This document shows positions 9,781 to 21,100 of a stretch of 64,000 nt of DNA, piece after piece. Below the pieces are notes generated by a model. The model searched no databases. It saw nothing but the letters and a program-made list of their open reading frames with translations, and was not told the origin of the DNA. Location: positions 744,001-808,000 of the forward strand of contig JAPQWV010000123.1 in assembly GCA_027422505.1 (NCBI GenBank), in the 5' to 3' direction. Within the stretch, counting starts at the first letter, position 1; every line of letters starts with the position of its first letter. The translations under genes and the position numbers were made by a program. The stretch is from Craterostigma plantagineum (lineage: Eukaryota; Streptophyta; Magnoliopsida; Lamiales; Linderniaceae).

Positions 9781-10684
9781 ACATTATGTGATATTTATGT
9801 GAATGGGTGAATTGTGTGATTTGATTTAATTACATATTTTACAGGTTTTAAATATTTTGCATATTATATATATATTTGATTATTTGCACTTGCATATCAT
9901 GAGCACGACATTGGTAGTACTAGTGCACCTGACAGTTATACTGTCGAGACCTCTCTTAAGAGGGTCTATTGGCGGAAGAGGCGATCTGGTAGAGTTTGCT
10001 CAGGGAGGACGCTACCAGCATAGGCATCGCCGGGGCATGTAGACGTCTCGGGAGAGAGCCGGGGGCTGCCCGAGAACTGATCTCTTGACTCCTTCCTTAA
10101 ATGGGTTGCGCGAGGTGCCTAGTTCTAGCATGTGGGGCCAGTGATTGAGGTGAGACCTGTGGTTGTGAGATCTAGGTTGAGACGAGGTCTAATTATAGGA
10201 TTAGCGTGCATTGCATGGTGAGGTTAGAACACTTTCATATGAGATATGAAAGTGTTGGTATTGGGGTTTGAGTTAGGGTTGAGTGCACGTTGCATGTCAT
10301 GCATATTTTCACCTACTGGGCAAGGAGCTCAGTTTACGTGTTGTAGGTACGTTCGAGTCCGACGACATCGTCGCGACTGAGGCGGGCTGTGGCGGTGGCT
10401 CTAGGTACTTTTGAGGGCGGGGCGGTACATGGATGCGACCTGTGGAGCGACGTTAGTATTGTTGTGTTTCAGGCCAATAGTCTTTGTAGAATAAAAATAA
10501 TGGGTTGCGGTCTTTGTATGATAAGACGTGTATGATTGGTGTGTTATTTTAAGATATGACTTTGCGAGATGTGCGTGATGTAATATATCATTTTTTTTAA
10601 AAAATATTTTTATTAGATGGGTCTTCCGCGACTTACGTTGCTAAAATCCGCCAGAATATTAATTTGAAAATGAGGGTCGTTACA
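9781..10684 (+). other. Non-coding 3' part of the gag-only element, unlike its 5' LTR
   Basis: No coding potential is visible. The last part, roughly 10290-10684, reads like the end of another gypsy-type LTR: a ...TACTGGGCAAGGAGCTCA... segment, a short T/A tract near 10590-10615, and the final GGGTCGTTACA typical of many Tekay-type LTRs (from memory). No copy of the 458-bp 5' LTR is present. The end is fixed by the TSD AAATC at 10685-10689. Confidence 0.55.
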
Positions 10685-11740
10685 AAATCCCATTCGACTA
10701 CACAGAGCTAAATGACAGAGATAAAAATATAAAATCGTCTCTAACTCCTGCCTGTGACATAGTTCAACCTCCTGACCTTCAAACATTCTACGAGGAAGCC
10801 AAAGACATTTATTATAGAAATTCTCTCTACAAACCTCCCATCATAAAACAGATAGAGTAATCTCGGGCGAAATTAGACAAAGAACGAGAGAACTTCGAAG
10901 CTGAAAAGAAAAAGTTTTTACAAGAGATGGAAAATCTCACAACTTCCTCATCTTCCCAAGATACCTCTCACGCTCTTGTGAAAAGCGTGAAAATAGAAAA
11001 AAAGCACCTTCAAAAGATCCAAAATGTTTTGATAATTCTGTTAAAAGTGCTAAGTCTAAATCTATCTCACCTACCTTTTACAGGGAGCATAGAGGCAGCA
11101 CTAAAAACGAAGGCGAGAATGTCTAGTGCTAAGATAAAGAAGGAGCTAGTAGTTTTCGATGTTTCTAAGAATGTTACTTCTTCAGTTCAAATAAAAGACA
11201 CTCGTAGAAATAAAAGGGCCCTTTCTACTTTTCAAATAATCGCTTCTACTTGTTCACTTCAGCCTATCACCTTTAGAAGCAACAACTACGAAATAGGATC
11301 TACTTCACAAATTAAGAATATTCATCATAAGACAAATGCATCTAGGATAAACCGTATGAAACAAGATCACGCCATAAAGAAGGCATATGGTGCTATTCAA
11401 TCTTGCTCTCACCTAAGGTATCCCTTAAAGATTGAATCCCCCAAACACCTTAGGAGATTATCAAAAGAAAAGATATTTTCCTCGGCCAAGCCTACAAAAG
11501 CATTTGTATGAGCTGAAATTAGCCTTCCCTGCAAGGTTCAACCAAAATGGGTTCCTAAATCTCCGTCTGGGAAGAGAACCGCCAAGAAGGCGAAGTCAAC
11601 CAAAGAGGCTAAACCCAAAACCACTTCTTTGAAAGCAACTTGGGTTATTAAAACTCCCTCAAATAATAATTTAAGAACCGTATCTGAACCAAATTCTACA
11701 TCTGCTAATCCGAGGGACCCATTCTTAAGTGGGTAACTAA
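10685..11740 (+). pseudogene. Copia-B spacer ORF relic between gag and protease
   Basis: The frame resumes with PFDYTELNDRDKNIKSS, matching the YDYTELN segment of the Copia-A spacer ORF. It then has LDKERENFEAEKKKFLQEME, a coiled-coil stretch also present in Copia-A. A stop near 10858, and later frame changes, break it. Lys/Ser-rich reading continues to about 11515. It is the same lineage-specific spacer seen at 2640-3722. Confidence 0.65.
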
Positions 11741-11745
11741 AGCTC

Positions 11746-12745
11746 TCTAAATTGTCTATGCAGATCCATCATGTGTGGTATCTCGATTCTGGTTGCTCCA
11801 CAAACATGATGGGAAATCAAGAGCTGCTGAGCAACTACAAAGACCGCGCAAACGACAAAGTCGGATTCAGGAACAATGACTCAGCCCCCATTCTAGGACT
11901 TGGGGATATTATTTTGAAAAATCTGACCATAAAAGATGTCTCTTACGTCGAAGGCCTCCGCCATAACTTATTCAGCATAGGCCAATTCTGTGACAAAGGA
12001 TTTCAAGTGGTCTTTCACGCTGATCGATGCAGAATTTTGGACAATCAGGACATAGAACTCCTCTACGAACTTCGGAAATCCAATCTATACACGATCAACC
12101 TGACGTCTGTGGTTTACGTCGACGACATCATTTTTGGTTCTACTAATCTGCGGCTTTGTAAGAAGTTTGGAGATCTCATGAAGAGTAAATTCGAAATGAG
12201 CCACATGGGAGAGATGCAATTTCTAGGACTTCAAGTCAGACAGCTCGATGACGGGATATTTATCAGTCAAACTAAGTACGAACTTCAAACTTATCGGCTA
12301 CACTAACGCTGATTGTGCTGGTTGCCGAATGGGCAGGAAAAGCACATCCGGTGGCGCTCAATTTATAGGTGAAAAGCTAGTGTGGTCATCCAAAAAGCAA
12401 AATTGCATCTCAACTTCGACGACTGAAGCTGAATACGTCGCAGCCGCCAGCTGTGGCGCGCAGATACTGTGGATGCGGACTCAGCTTCACAATTATGGGT
12501 ATAATTTAAATAATATACCCATACATATTGATAGCCAAAGTGCCATTGCGATTACGTGCAATCCCGTTCACCATTCACGCACAAAGCACATAGACAATAG
12601 ATATCACTTTATCAAATATCACGTAGAAAAGGGCACAATCGATATTTTGTGAACACGGGGTATCAATTAGCCGATATTTTCACCAAGCCTTTGGAAGAAA
12701 AACGATTCCAATTCCTTGGCGGAAAATTAGGCATGTTGATCTCTG
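11746..12745 (+). pseudogene. Copia-B protease fused to RT remnant and RNase H by internal deletions
   Basis: The frame from 11752 has the protease motif WYLDSGCSTNM, then APILGLGD and SYVEGLRHNLFSIG. After ...LYTINLTSV it jumps straight to [19 protein letters not shown], the catalytic part of RT. All of integrase and the first half of RT are therefore deleted. A second jump near 12270-12300 leads, in a new frame, to RNase H (GYTNADCAGC; RKSTSGGAQFIG; TTEAEYVAAASC; SQSAIAI; RTKHIDNRYHFI). The pol end, QLADIFTKPLEEKRF, follows a stop near 12650. It cannot produce a working enzyme. Confidence 0.85.
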
Positions 12746-12830
12746 GTGATATGTGCTTTACGTGATCTTCGGTGCTATCACATGCTCTATTCTATATGTT
12801 TTCCATGCTCATTTCTCATATCTTGCATGA

Positions 12831-12868
12831 AAATAAAATAAATAAATAAATAAATAAATAAAAATAAA
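12831..12868 (+). repeat. (TAAA)n microsatellite before the polypurine tract
   Basis: Repeated AATAAATAAA precedes AAAGGGGGA, which looks like the polypurine tract of Copia-B. Confidence 0.8.
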
Positions 12869-12874
12869 GGGGGA

Positions 12875-14300
12875 TGACGAGATCCTTTAGGATGCTTCGG
12901 TCTAAGTCACGTAGAATTTTTGCCGACATACGACTGATTCAACTGCTTAATTCTGTCAGTCTAAGTCACATTCTTGTGTCTAAAGGTCTTTAGTTTAATC
13001 CACTAGACACAAAATCACCCTTCAAATGTGAGGTCTCTAGCCTTTCAATTTTTCCCTCTTTGGATCTATCTCTCGAGTAAAGTAACACTTCAATTGATTG
13101 TCTTTACTAGTGATACTTGGCTTCATACTCACCTTTCTTTAGATCGTTTGGAAAATGATTTGGGCATTTAGGTAATCCCTCACTCGGTCTTATCCTTTCA
13201 AATACCATAGCCCTTAGTCATCCACTTTGGACCTTCTCCGAATTTGTTTTCTTCATTTGAAACCCATTCCAACCTTCAACTTATTTTATACTCTTCGAAT
13301 GGTTGTTCAAACGAGAAAAGTAGGGGGAGAAAATTAAAGAAGACGAGAAGATGACAAAAGAAGGCAATGCTCAACGCACAAAAACAGCCAAAGGAACTTG
13401 CTTTTGGAAACTACAAAAAGAAGGCATGGATCCTGCTGTGAACTTCTCCGTCGATAATCTTGTACGCTCGTCAGAACGGCTGGAAAGAAGAGCACCACGA
13501 AGTGAACATCTCCAACGATAATCTGGTCTTATATCGGGAAACAAGAAGAGGAGCGCAGCCTTGGGTACGACTTCCATAACTGTGAACTTCTCCAAATTGA
13601 TAATCTCTGAAACCTCTCCAGGGATTAAGAGAAGAGGAGCAGGTATCGGCCCGAGAACCAACAAGAAGAACTTCGCCTACGATAATATCCCAGAGCCTCG
13701 TGGAGAAGCGGAGCTTCAGCTTGAGCATAAAAGGGGTAGGCGCTCAGCTTCTGGAAAATTTATCCACGTCGTCGCTCGATACATCAAGCTTTGACAGCAG
13801 CCCAACTCAAGACGTCGCTTCCGTTGCTCGTCGTTCACAGCTGAAGCTCGATGCTCTCAGCGGACAGCCGCCCCTGCCCTCGTTTTTTGCAGCGTTCGAA
13901 CTCCCTTGTAACCCTCTCCGTTATGCCGTGTGTGTGCGTGTAAGTGGCCTTTTAACAGAGAGGTATTCTCAGTGATGATAGTGAGTGCTCTTAGATCGAA
14001 CTTCTCTCTTTTTTTCAGTTGCGTAACATCGCCCTTTATATAGAGAGTTTTCTTCGCTGATCCATCTTTCTTTTCAACTCACAAATTATTTTCAACGACC
14101 AAACAGAAAAGAAGCAGCCATGAGATAGATATGGCACCATGAAATCTTCCTTTTTTCTTCCTTGAGCCGCGAGCTTTCTTCATCTTCGTGTGCGTCGTAC
14201 GTATGTGTGTCGTGGTCGTGGGTCTCTTTATCTCCTCAAGTGTGCGTATGTGTCTTGTATACCTATCAAATTGTCTTATGGGCTCAAAGATGTAATTTGT
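12875..14300 (+). repeat. Probable 3' LTR of Copia-B (right border uncertain)
   Basis: A TG (12875) follows the purine tract AAAGGGGGA. The region has no coding support, and a TATA-like TTTATATAGAG lies near 14035, suitable for the end of U3. The 5' LTR is outside the window, so the right end cannot be fixed; 14300 is a guess. An alternative is that the tract near 13322 (TAGGGGGAGAAAA) is the true polypurine tract and the LTR starts there. Confidence 0.45.
13438..13695 (+). repeat. Four degenerate repeats in the Copia-B LTR-like region
   Basis: The pattern GAACTTCTCC...GATAATCT, followed by a GAAGAGGAGC-like string, recurs at about 13438, 13501, 13580 and 13668, spaced 60-90 bp. They lie upstream of the TATA-like sequence, where LTR enhancer repeats are often found. 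That role is inference. Confidence 0.55.
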
Positions 14301-14660
14301 TGAGATGGTCTTGGGCCTAAAAGTTTTAAATGGGCTTGGAGCTGACGGGCCGAGTTTAAATCAAAAGTTTTCGGCAGAATGCGCCACATCGGTGAAAATG
14401 GAATAAATTGTACTAGGATATCCAAATTCCAATCCATAAATTTTGTCACAAACTAGACTCGCAGACGATCGCAACCATATAAATTTTACAGTGTAATTTC
14501 TCTTGGAGAAAAACAGTTTATTCATCAAATTTCACCATTTGTCGTCTTGAAATCCATAAATTTACAAAAATTAATTAAAGCATTTAAAAACGTATCAAGA
14601 CGACTTAATTTAGCCCGCACATGACTCATTTATCATAACTATAAACATATAACAATACGT
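14300..14660. other. Unassigned A/T-rich stretch
   Basis: No reading frame, repeat or element end could be supported here. It lies between the Copia-B LTR-like region and the first readable MULE-0 sequence. Confidence 0.4.
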
Positions 14661-14854
14661 TTATCATGGCCCACGGGCAGATGCCATCGAAACCAATTAT
14701 GAGGTAGAGTCGTCCTCAGCTCTCTATCAGATCACAGCAAGACGAAGAGAGGGGCATGGGCTCAGACCATGTGTCGCCGTCCATTCACGGATACGACTTC
14801 CACACGCCTCCAACATCGTCGCCGGGGCAGGGCCATCGCACCGGTATGAGTATT
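14660..14854 (+). pseudogene. MULE-0 Ulp-gene fragment, left of Tekay-1
   Basis: The plus strand is readable up to the Tekay-1 insertion (frame with GMGSDHVSPSIHGYDFHT). It continues directly after the TSD at 21190 into the coiled-coil part of the Ulp gene, possibly through a frame change. The assignment rests on that continuity. By itself this piece has no recognisable domain. Confidence 0.45.
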
Positions 14855-16899
14855 TGTCAGGACCCGTCGTCCCGCCCTCGTATTCCGTTCTAAATCTAAG
14901 TGTTAATGCTTTGTTATCGTGCGAGTACGTAAAAATGCGAATAAAATTTTTCATTTTAAACGTGCATGCCGAAGTCTTATATACATGTCAAAAGAATATT
15001 CGTAATTCGTTCTACAAATCATCGAAATCGTGTCTACACAAAATACAAGTGTGTGTGTGTGCAGCCAAAAGCTCCCTATGCGCCCGGCCTTCACAGGTCG
15101 TCATCCATACACACATCCCACCTCAAAAGCGGTCGGATTGCGTCAAAAGATCGGCCTCGCATAAAAGTCTGATCACGTACCGTGATCGTCAGTACCTACA
15201 ACACGTAACATAAACAATGAGCCACCGAGGCTCAGTAAGCAGAAATTATGCATGAATGCACGTGTCCTAACGACCGACAATCCACGCCGTCGTTTTTTAA
15301 CGCTCGTACTCTTTTTCCTCATTCTCGTACTCTTTTCTTACGCTCTTACTCTTTTTCTTATACTCTTATTTCATACGGGCCCTCGGCTTTCAATTCCCAC
15401 TATGCACCCTATCATAGAGATCTCAAGTGTGGAGGTTCTCACACTAGAAGGTCACCTTCCGGAATCTTCCCTTACTCAGTGTGGCCTCCACGCGGGTACT
15501 TCGCACTGGTAGCCAACACCGAAGCCACCAACCTCGGATGTCACCCGAAGGCATCTTCCCTCCGGGTAGTGTTTTACACGCTAGTAGGTCACCCGAGGGA
15601 ATCTTCCCTTACTCAGCGTGTGCCCCGGGCCGCGTCCTCCAGGTTGTACTTCCCGCATACGAGGTATTCCCCCAGCCTCTTATTCAGGCCTTATAGTACG
15701 GGGTATTCCCTCAGCCTCTTATTCAGGCCTTATAATACGGGGTATTTTCCCAGCCTTTTATTCAGGCCTTATCGTACGGGGTATGTCCCCAGCCTCTTAT
15801 TCAGGCCTTATAGCTTCATTCGCTTTAAGGCTGCATAGGGGAAGCCGTGACTCTTCATTCGAGTCGACACACACGCCAATATCGGCGAGTATACATCGCA
15901 CACAGGCGATCTTATGCACGCTCATACTTCGCTCCTTACGTACTACTCATGCGTGCAGATGCTCATGCTATGCCCATGTACTTATGCAAATCATACCATC
16001 ATGCATATAAATTTATCATGTCTTAACATACACGTTCCACATAAAATACACGAGCACGTAGTTCATATAGATGGACGCAAGCAAGTTACGTGTCGTAGTT
16101 GAATTTCTACTTACTTGGTTTCTCCTAATTCGACTTCGTCGAATTGAATTTCTAATTTACATGAGTTTCGCCCGAAACTCATCCTCTAGTTGCTTTCGAT
16201 CGAAAGTCACATTCGCTAGCCACTTTCGATCGAAACTCATTTAGATCAAATCCTGATTTCAATTTGGCATTTATCACGAATTGGTTTCGCTCGACACAAT
16301 ACTAGTTTCGCCGAGTTTTCCTTCGATCGAAACCTTCTCAATTATCTAGTTTCGGATTGATTAGAGTTTCGCCGAATTCAATTTAATTTGAGGGTTTTCG
16401 ATCGATTCCACTTTCGATCGACTTGAGTTTCGCCGCGTTCTTACGTGTGCATGGCGTCACCACTTTCGCTCGAAACCATGCATGGCAGGGAGATCAATTT
16501 GATTCGATTGCATGGCTTGGATGGGTTTCGCCGAGAGTTGCTTCGGTCGAAACTCATTTAATTGGCTATTTTCAAAAAATTTTAGGGTTTCGCTCGAAGC
16601 TATGCATGGGGAAGGGTCAATTTTGATTCAATTGCATGGGCTTAGGGTTGAGTTTCGCCGAGATCTATTTCGGTCGAAACTCCCCTTCTCTTAGCTACTT
16701 TCGATCGATTACATGGATTAAACTTGAGTTTCGATCGACACTTGTGTGTTAATATGAGTTTCGATCGAAACTCATATCTTATTGAATTTATTATCTTGCA
16801 AATCAATTTGATCGAAACCTAGTTCCATTCAAGGGTCGCACGAAACCCTAAAATCAATTTCTTAGTTTCGATCGAAACTCAACTATTCATTTGGTCGAA
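14855..16899 (-). repeat. Tekay-1 3' LTR, truncated at its inner side
   Basis: It matches LTR-B (18101-20450) almost base for base, except for one stretch of about 310 bp that it lacks after 16106 (compare 19347-19660). It is cut at about 16899, where GGTCGAAAC runs directly into the gag 3' end. It holds four copies of a 38-39 bp repeat (15663-15812) and many TTTCGATCGAAA-type palindromes (16190-16900). Long frames inside it, such as 15248-15838, recur in the other LTR copies and are not taken as genes. Confidence 0.85.
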
Positions 16900-17944
16900 A
16901 CCCTTGGAGGCTCTATCTGGTTCCTAGCTTGGTTTCCGGATCCACCTTCCGGACATGCCCTCAGGTAGTGGCCTGTCTTGCCACATTTGTAGCAGACGGC
17001 ATTCTGGGAGTTGCAGATTCCCGGGTGTCTCCGTGCGCACTTCGGGCATACGGGTAGATCCTGTTGGGGTCTACCCTGGTTGAGTTTGAACTGTGGGGGT
17101 GGTCCAGGTTGATTCTGAGGCCCCTGTTTCCCTTCCTTGGCAACGAATTGCCGCTTCGGATTACTTCCGCTCCCCTGCGGCCCTTGTGCGAACTTGCGCT
17201 TAGCTTCTTGGGCGCGAGCTATTCTAGACTCGGCCTGCTCCGCCACGAGCGCTCTCTCAGCCACTTGTGCATACGTGACCCCTTGCACTTCCGCCATACT
17301 TACATCCCGATATAACTCGGGCTTCAGCCCTTCCATGAACCGCTCGATCTTGAGCGTGTCCGTGCTAACCATATGAGCAGCGAACCTTGAAGCTGCTCAA
17401 ACTTCCTGATGTACTCCGCCACTGTCATTGCTCCTTGGCGGAGGTTGATGAACTCATTCATCCGCTGTGCTCTGACAGGGGCGGTGTAATACTTTCCCCT
17501 GAAGATCTCCTTAAACCTATCCCAGCTCATCGTTAGGGGGTTTTCGACGGCTGAGACGGTTTCCCACCAGTGTCCGGCGCTCCCCCTTAGCAGGTAGGCA
17601 GCGCACATGACCTTTTCCGCCTCCGGGGTGCGGCTGTGCTGGAACATGTTCTCCAGCGTCCTCAGCCAATCCTCAGCGGAGGTAGGGTCTAGAGCATCCT
17701 CAAACAGTGGAGGATTTAGCTTCCTGAACCTCTCCCCAATCATCTCGATTCGTTCAGGTGGGGGAGGTAGATTGGCTGATTGCCCACCAGCATTTTGCTG
17801 CCGGATCAGCTGCTGAATCTGGGCCGACTGTTGCCGGACCAGTTCAGTCAGCTGCAGGATGGTAGCATCCCGACTGTCAGGGGGGTTATTAGTGTCCCTA
17901 CCCTGATCAGATTCCCAGCTTCCTTCTCCTCTAAGTCTTACCAT
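16900..17944 (-). pseudogene. Tekay-1 gag, one frameshift
   Basis: From the ATG at 17944 (MVRLRGEGSWESDQG) the retrotransposon gag domain runs through GERFRKLNPPLFEDALDPT, GHWWETVSAVENPLTMSWD and YIRKFEQL. A one-base loss near 17391, relative to the same site in Tekay-2 (AAAG versus AAG), shifts the frame. The rest continues in another frame (GLKPELYRDVSMAEVQG) to the CCHC knuckle CYKCGKTGHYLRAC near 16960. Only gag remains of the internal region. Confidence 0.88.
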
Positions 17945-18085
17945 TTTCTCAACCTATCCTGATAATTCCTAAGGCCAATAAATCAAACCATACAAGAAAT
18001 TCACATAACATGGTACTTACAAGCAAGGCCGCTTCCGCGCTTTTGAGTGTGTGTGTATGGACAGTCTGCAGGACCTGTGACCGAA

Positions 18086-18097
18086 GCTCTGATACCA
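18086..18097 (-). promoter_or_regulatory. Tekay-1 primer-binding site
   Basis: The minus strand reads TGGTATCAGAGC three bases from the LTR end at 18101. This is the initiator tRNA-Met type and is identical to the site in Tekay-2. Confidence 0.9.
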
Positions 18098-18100
18098 CTC

Positions 18101-21100
18101 TGTCAGGACCCGTCGTCCCGCCCTCGTATTCCGTTCTAAATCTAAGTGTTAATGCTTTGTTATCGTGCGAGTACGTAAAAATGCGAATAAAATTTTTCAT
18201 TTTAAACGTGCATGCGGAAGTCTTATATATTCGTAATTCGTTCTACAAATCATCGAAATCGTGTCTACACAAAATACAAGTGTGTGTGTGTGCAGCCAAA
18301 AGCTCCCTATGCGCCCGGCCTTCACAGGTCGTCATCCATACACACACTCCCACCTCAAAAGCGGTCGGATTGCGTCAAAAGATTGGCCTCGCATAAAAGT
18401 CTGATCACGTACCGTGATCGTCAGTACCTACAACACGTAACATAAACAATGAGCCACCGAGGCTCAGTAAGCAGAAATTATGCATGAATGCACGTGTCCT
18501 AACGACCGACAATCCACGCCGTCGTTTTCTAACGCTCGTACTCTTTTTCCTCATTCTCGTACTCTTTTCTTACGCTCTTACTCTTTTTCTTATACTCTTA
18601 TTTCATACGGGCCCTCGGCTTTCAATTCCCACTATGCACCCTATCATAGAGATCTCAAGTGTGGAGGTTCTCACACTAGAAGGTCACCTTCCGGAATCTT
18701 CCCTTACTCAGTGTGGCCTCCACGCGGGTACTTCGCACTGGTAGCCAACACCGAAGCCACCAACCTCGGAGGTCACCCGAAGGCATCTTCCCTCCGGGTA
18801 GTGTTTTACACGCTAGTAGGTCACCCGAGGGAATCTTCCCTTACTCAGCGTGTGCCCCGGGCCGCGTCCTCCAGGTTGTACTTCTCGCATACGAGGTATT
18901 CCCCCAGCCTCTTATTCAGGCCTTATAGTACGGGGTATTCCCTCAGCCTCTTATTCAGGCCTTATAATACGGGGTATTTTCCCAGCCTTTTATTCAGGCC
19001 TTATCGTACGGGGTATGTCCCCAGCCTCTTATTCAGGCCTTATAGCTTCATTCGCTTTAAGGCTGCATAGGGGAAGCCGTGACTCTTCATTCGAGTCGAC
19101 ACACACGCCAATATCGGCGAGTATACATCGCACACAGGCGATCTTATGCACGCTCATACTTCGCTCCTTACGTACTACTCACGCGTGCAGATGCTCATGC
19201 TATGCCCATGTACTTATGCAAATCATACCATCATGCATATAAATTTATCATGTCTTAACATACACGTTCCACATAAAATACACGAGCACGTAGTTCATAT
19301 AGATGGACGCAAGCAAGTTACGTGTCGTAGTTGAATTTCTACTTACTTGTCGTCCAAGCGTAATTAATGTTCTCCCGTTTGCTCCTATTGTACGACCTTT
19401 TAAATAAAAAGGTTAGGGGGTTAGTACGTTGCTTCCTTAGCTAATTCATCGAAGTAATTAAATTCCTTCTTTTAAATTATTTGAACTGGTGAAATTTCCT
19501 AGACTTCAAGTAAATTGATTCACGCCCTTTTAAATTTCCTAAGTCCCTTGATTTCTATAGCACATGACCTTATATATGGGTTTCGATCCTTAGTAAATTC
19601 CTTAAGTTAAGGGATTGGAATTTCTCTCATAAAAGGGGCTCGGCGAAAGTCACTTAATGTTACTTGGTTTCTCCTAATTCGACTTCGTCGAATTGAATTT
19701 CTAATTTACATGAGTTTCGCCCGAAACTCATCCTCTAGTTGCTTTCGATCGAAAGTCACATTCGCTAGCCACTCTCGATCGAAACTCATTTAGATCAAAT
19801 CCTGATTTCAATTTGGCATTTATCACGAATTGGTTTCGCTCGAAACAATACTAGTTTCGCCGAGTTTTCCTTCGATCGAAACCTTCTCAATTATCTAGTT
19901 TCGATCGATTGATTAGCATTTCGCCGAATTCAATTTAATTTGAGGGTTTTCGATCGATTCCACTTTCGATCGACTAGAGTTTCGCCGTGTTCTTACGTGT
20001 GCATGGCGTCACCACTTTCGCTCGAAACCATGCATGGCAAGGAGATCAATTTGATTCGATTGCATGGCTTGGATGGGTTTCGCCGAGAGTTGCTTCGGTC
20101 GAAACTCATTTAATTGGCTATTTTCAATAAATTTTAGGGTTTCGCTCGAAGCTATGCAAGGGGAAGGGTCAATTTGATTCAATTGCATGGGCTTAGGGTT
20201 GAGTTTCGCCGAGATCTATTTCGGTCGAAACTCCCCTTCTCTTAGCTACTTTCGATCGATTACATGGATTAAACTTGAGTTTCGATCGATACTTGTGTGT
20301 TAATATGAGTTTCGATCGAAACTCATATCTTATTGAATTTATTATCTTGCAAATCAATTTGATCGAAACCTAGTTCCATTCAAGGGTCGCCCGAAACCCT
20401 AAAATCAATTTCTTAGTTTCGATCGAAACTCAACTATTCATTTGGTCGAAACTACTTTCTTCCCCAAATTCATCCCCTCGAAACTTCTGCATTTCATCCC
20501 TTCTTGTTACCTAAATCGTGTGATTCCTTCTTACAACAGATTATCTAAGTTCTAAATTGTACCAAAACCGTTTTGGGACTGATTTTACTTAAATCGGGAC
20601 CCTATCACGAGCTTCTATATAGCATTTAGGGTTTTCGAAATCTTCTCCAACTACTTGCTTTTAATGCCATTAGCAATCTTCAACTACCCTAGAGTGCGAA
20701 ATTGAAAGCTTAAGAAGATATTCGCTTACCAACTTCGACTCCCTAGCTAGTTAGAGTGACCTTTGTTCGATTTTTGTCTCGGCCTTTCTTCCTCCCTCTT
20801 GGGTGTTTCGTTACTTTTTGGAGTGTGTTTGAAGTGTTGAAATGATTTAGATATTTTCCTTAGCTTTTATTGGATAGGGCATGGGCCTCTCTTAATTTTA
20901 GGGAAAATTTGTCCCCTATTTGGGCCCTTTCTTACCTCTAGCCCAACAATAAATAAATTCCTAGCCCACTCTACCATTTGCCATGTCCTAAAATTTACCC
21001 TTCCAATTTAGGGTTCATATTGGACCCAAAGTCCTTCGCACTTAATGGCACCCAATTCGCGTAGCATTCACGAGCATAAAATTCATAACATCGTATACAC

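Larger units (their letters stand above)
7963..10684 (+). mobile_element. Gag-only gypsy element with 5S-like LTR (TR-GAG-like), TSD AAATC
   Basis: The 2722-bp insertion starts TGTGACGCCC, ends GGTCGTTACA and is flanked by AAATC on both sides (7958-7962 and 10685-10689). Inside it are a 458-bp LTR, a tRNA-Met primer-binding site, a Tekay-like gag and a 0.9-kb non-coding tail. No protease core, RT, RNase H or integrase is present, so it would depend on proteins from another element. Gag-only terminal-repeat elements (TR-GAG) are known in plants. The oddity is that the 3' end does not repeat the 5' LTR. Confidence 0.8.
6949..14300 (+). mobile_element. Copia-B: decayed copia element, split by Copia-A and by the 5S-LTR element
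   Basis: Two plus-strand blocks, 6949-7962 and 10685-about 14300, form one copia relic. The order is gag, spacer, protease, RT, RNase H, then a polypurine tract and an LTR-like region. Removing 7963-10684 and one copy of its TSD restores a continuous frame across the junction (...KRAQIPFDYTELN...), which shows the two blocks were once joined. The 5' LTR and the start of gag lie left of Copia-A, outside the window. The right border is uncertain. Confidence 0.8.

Noticed and set aside
12831..12868. Poly(A)-like tail of a LINE
   Set aside because: The TAAA repeat precedes a polypurine tract and follows the copia pol end. No LINE reverse transcriptase is present.
15248..15838. Long open frame of 196 codons, repeated at 18480-19070 and in shorter form at 28251 and 35538
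   Set aside because: It lies inside Tekay LTRs and includes the 38-39 bp tandem repeats, which keep frames open by being near multiples of three. It is broken in LTR-C and shortened in LTR-D, and resembles no protein I know.
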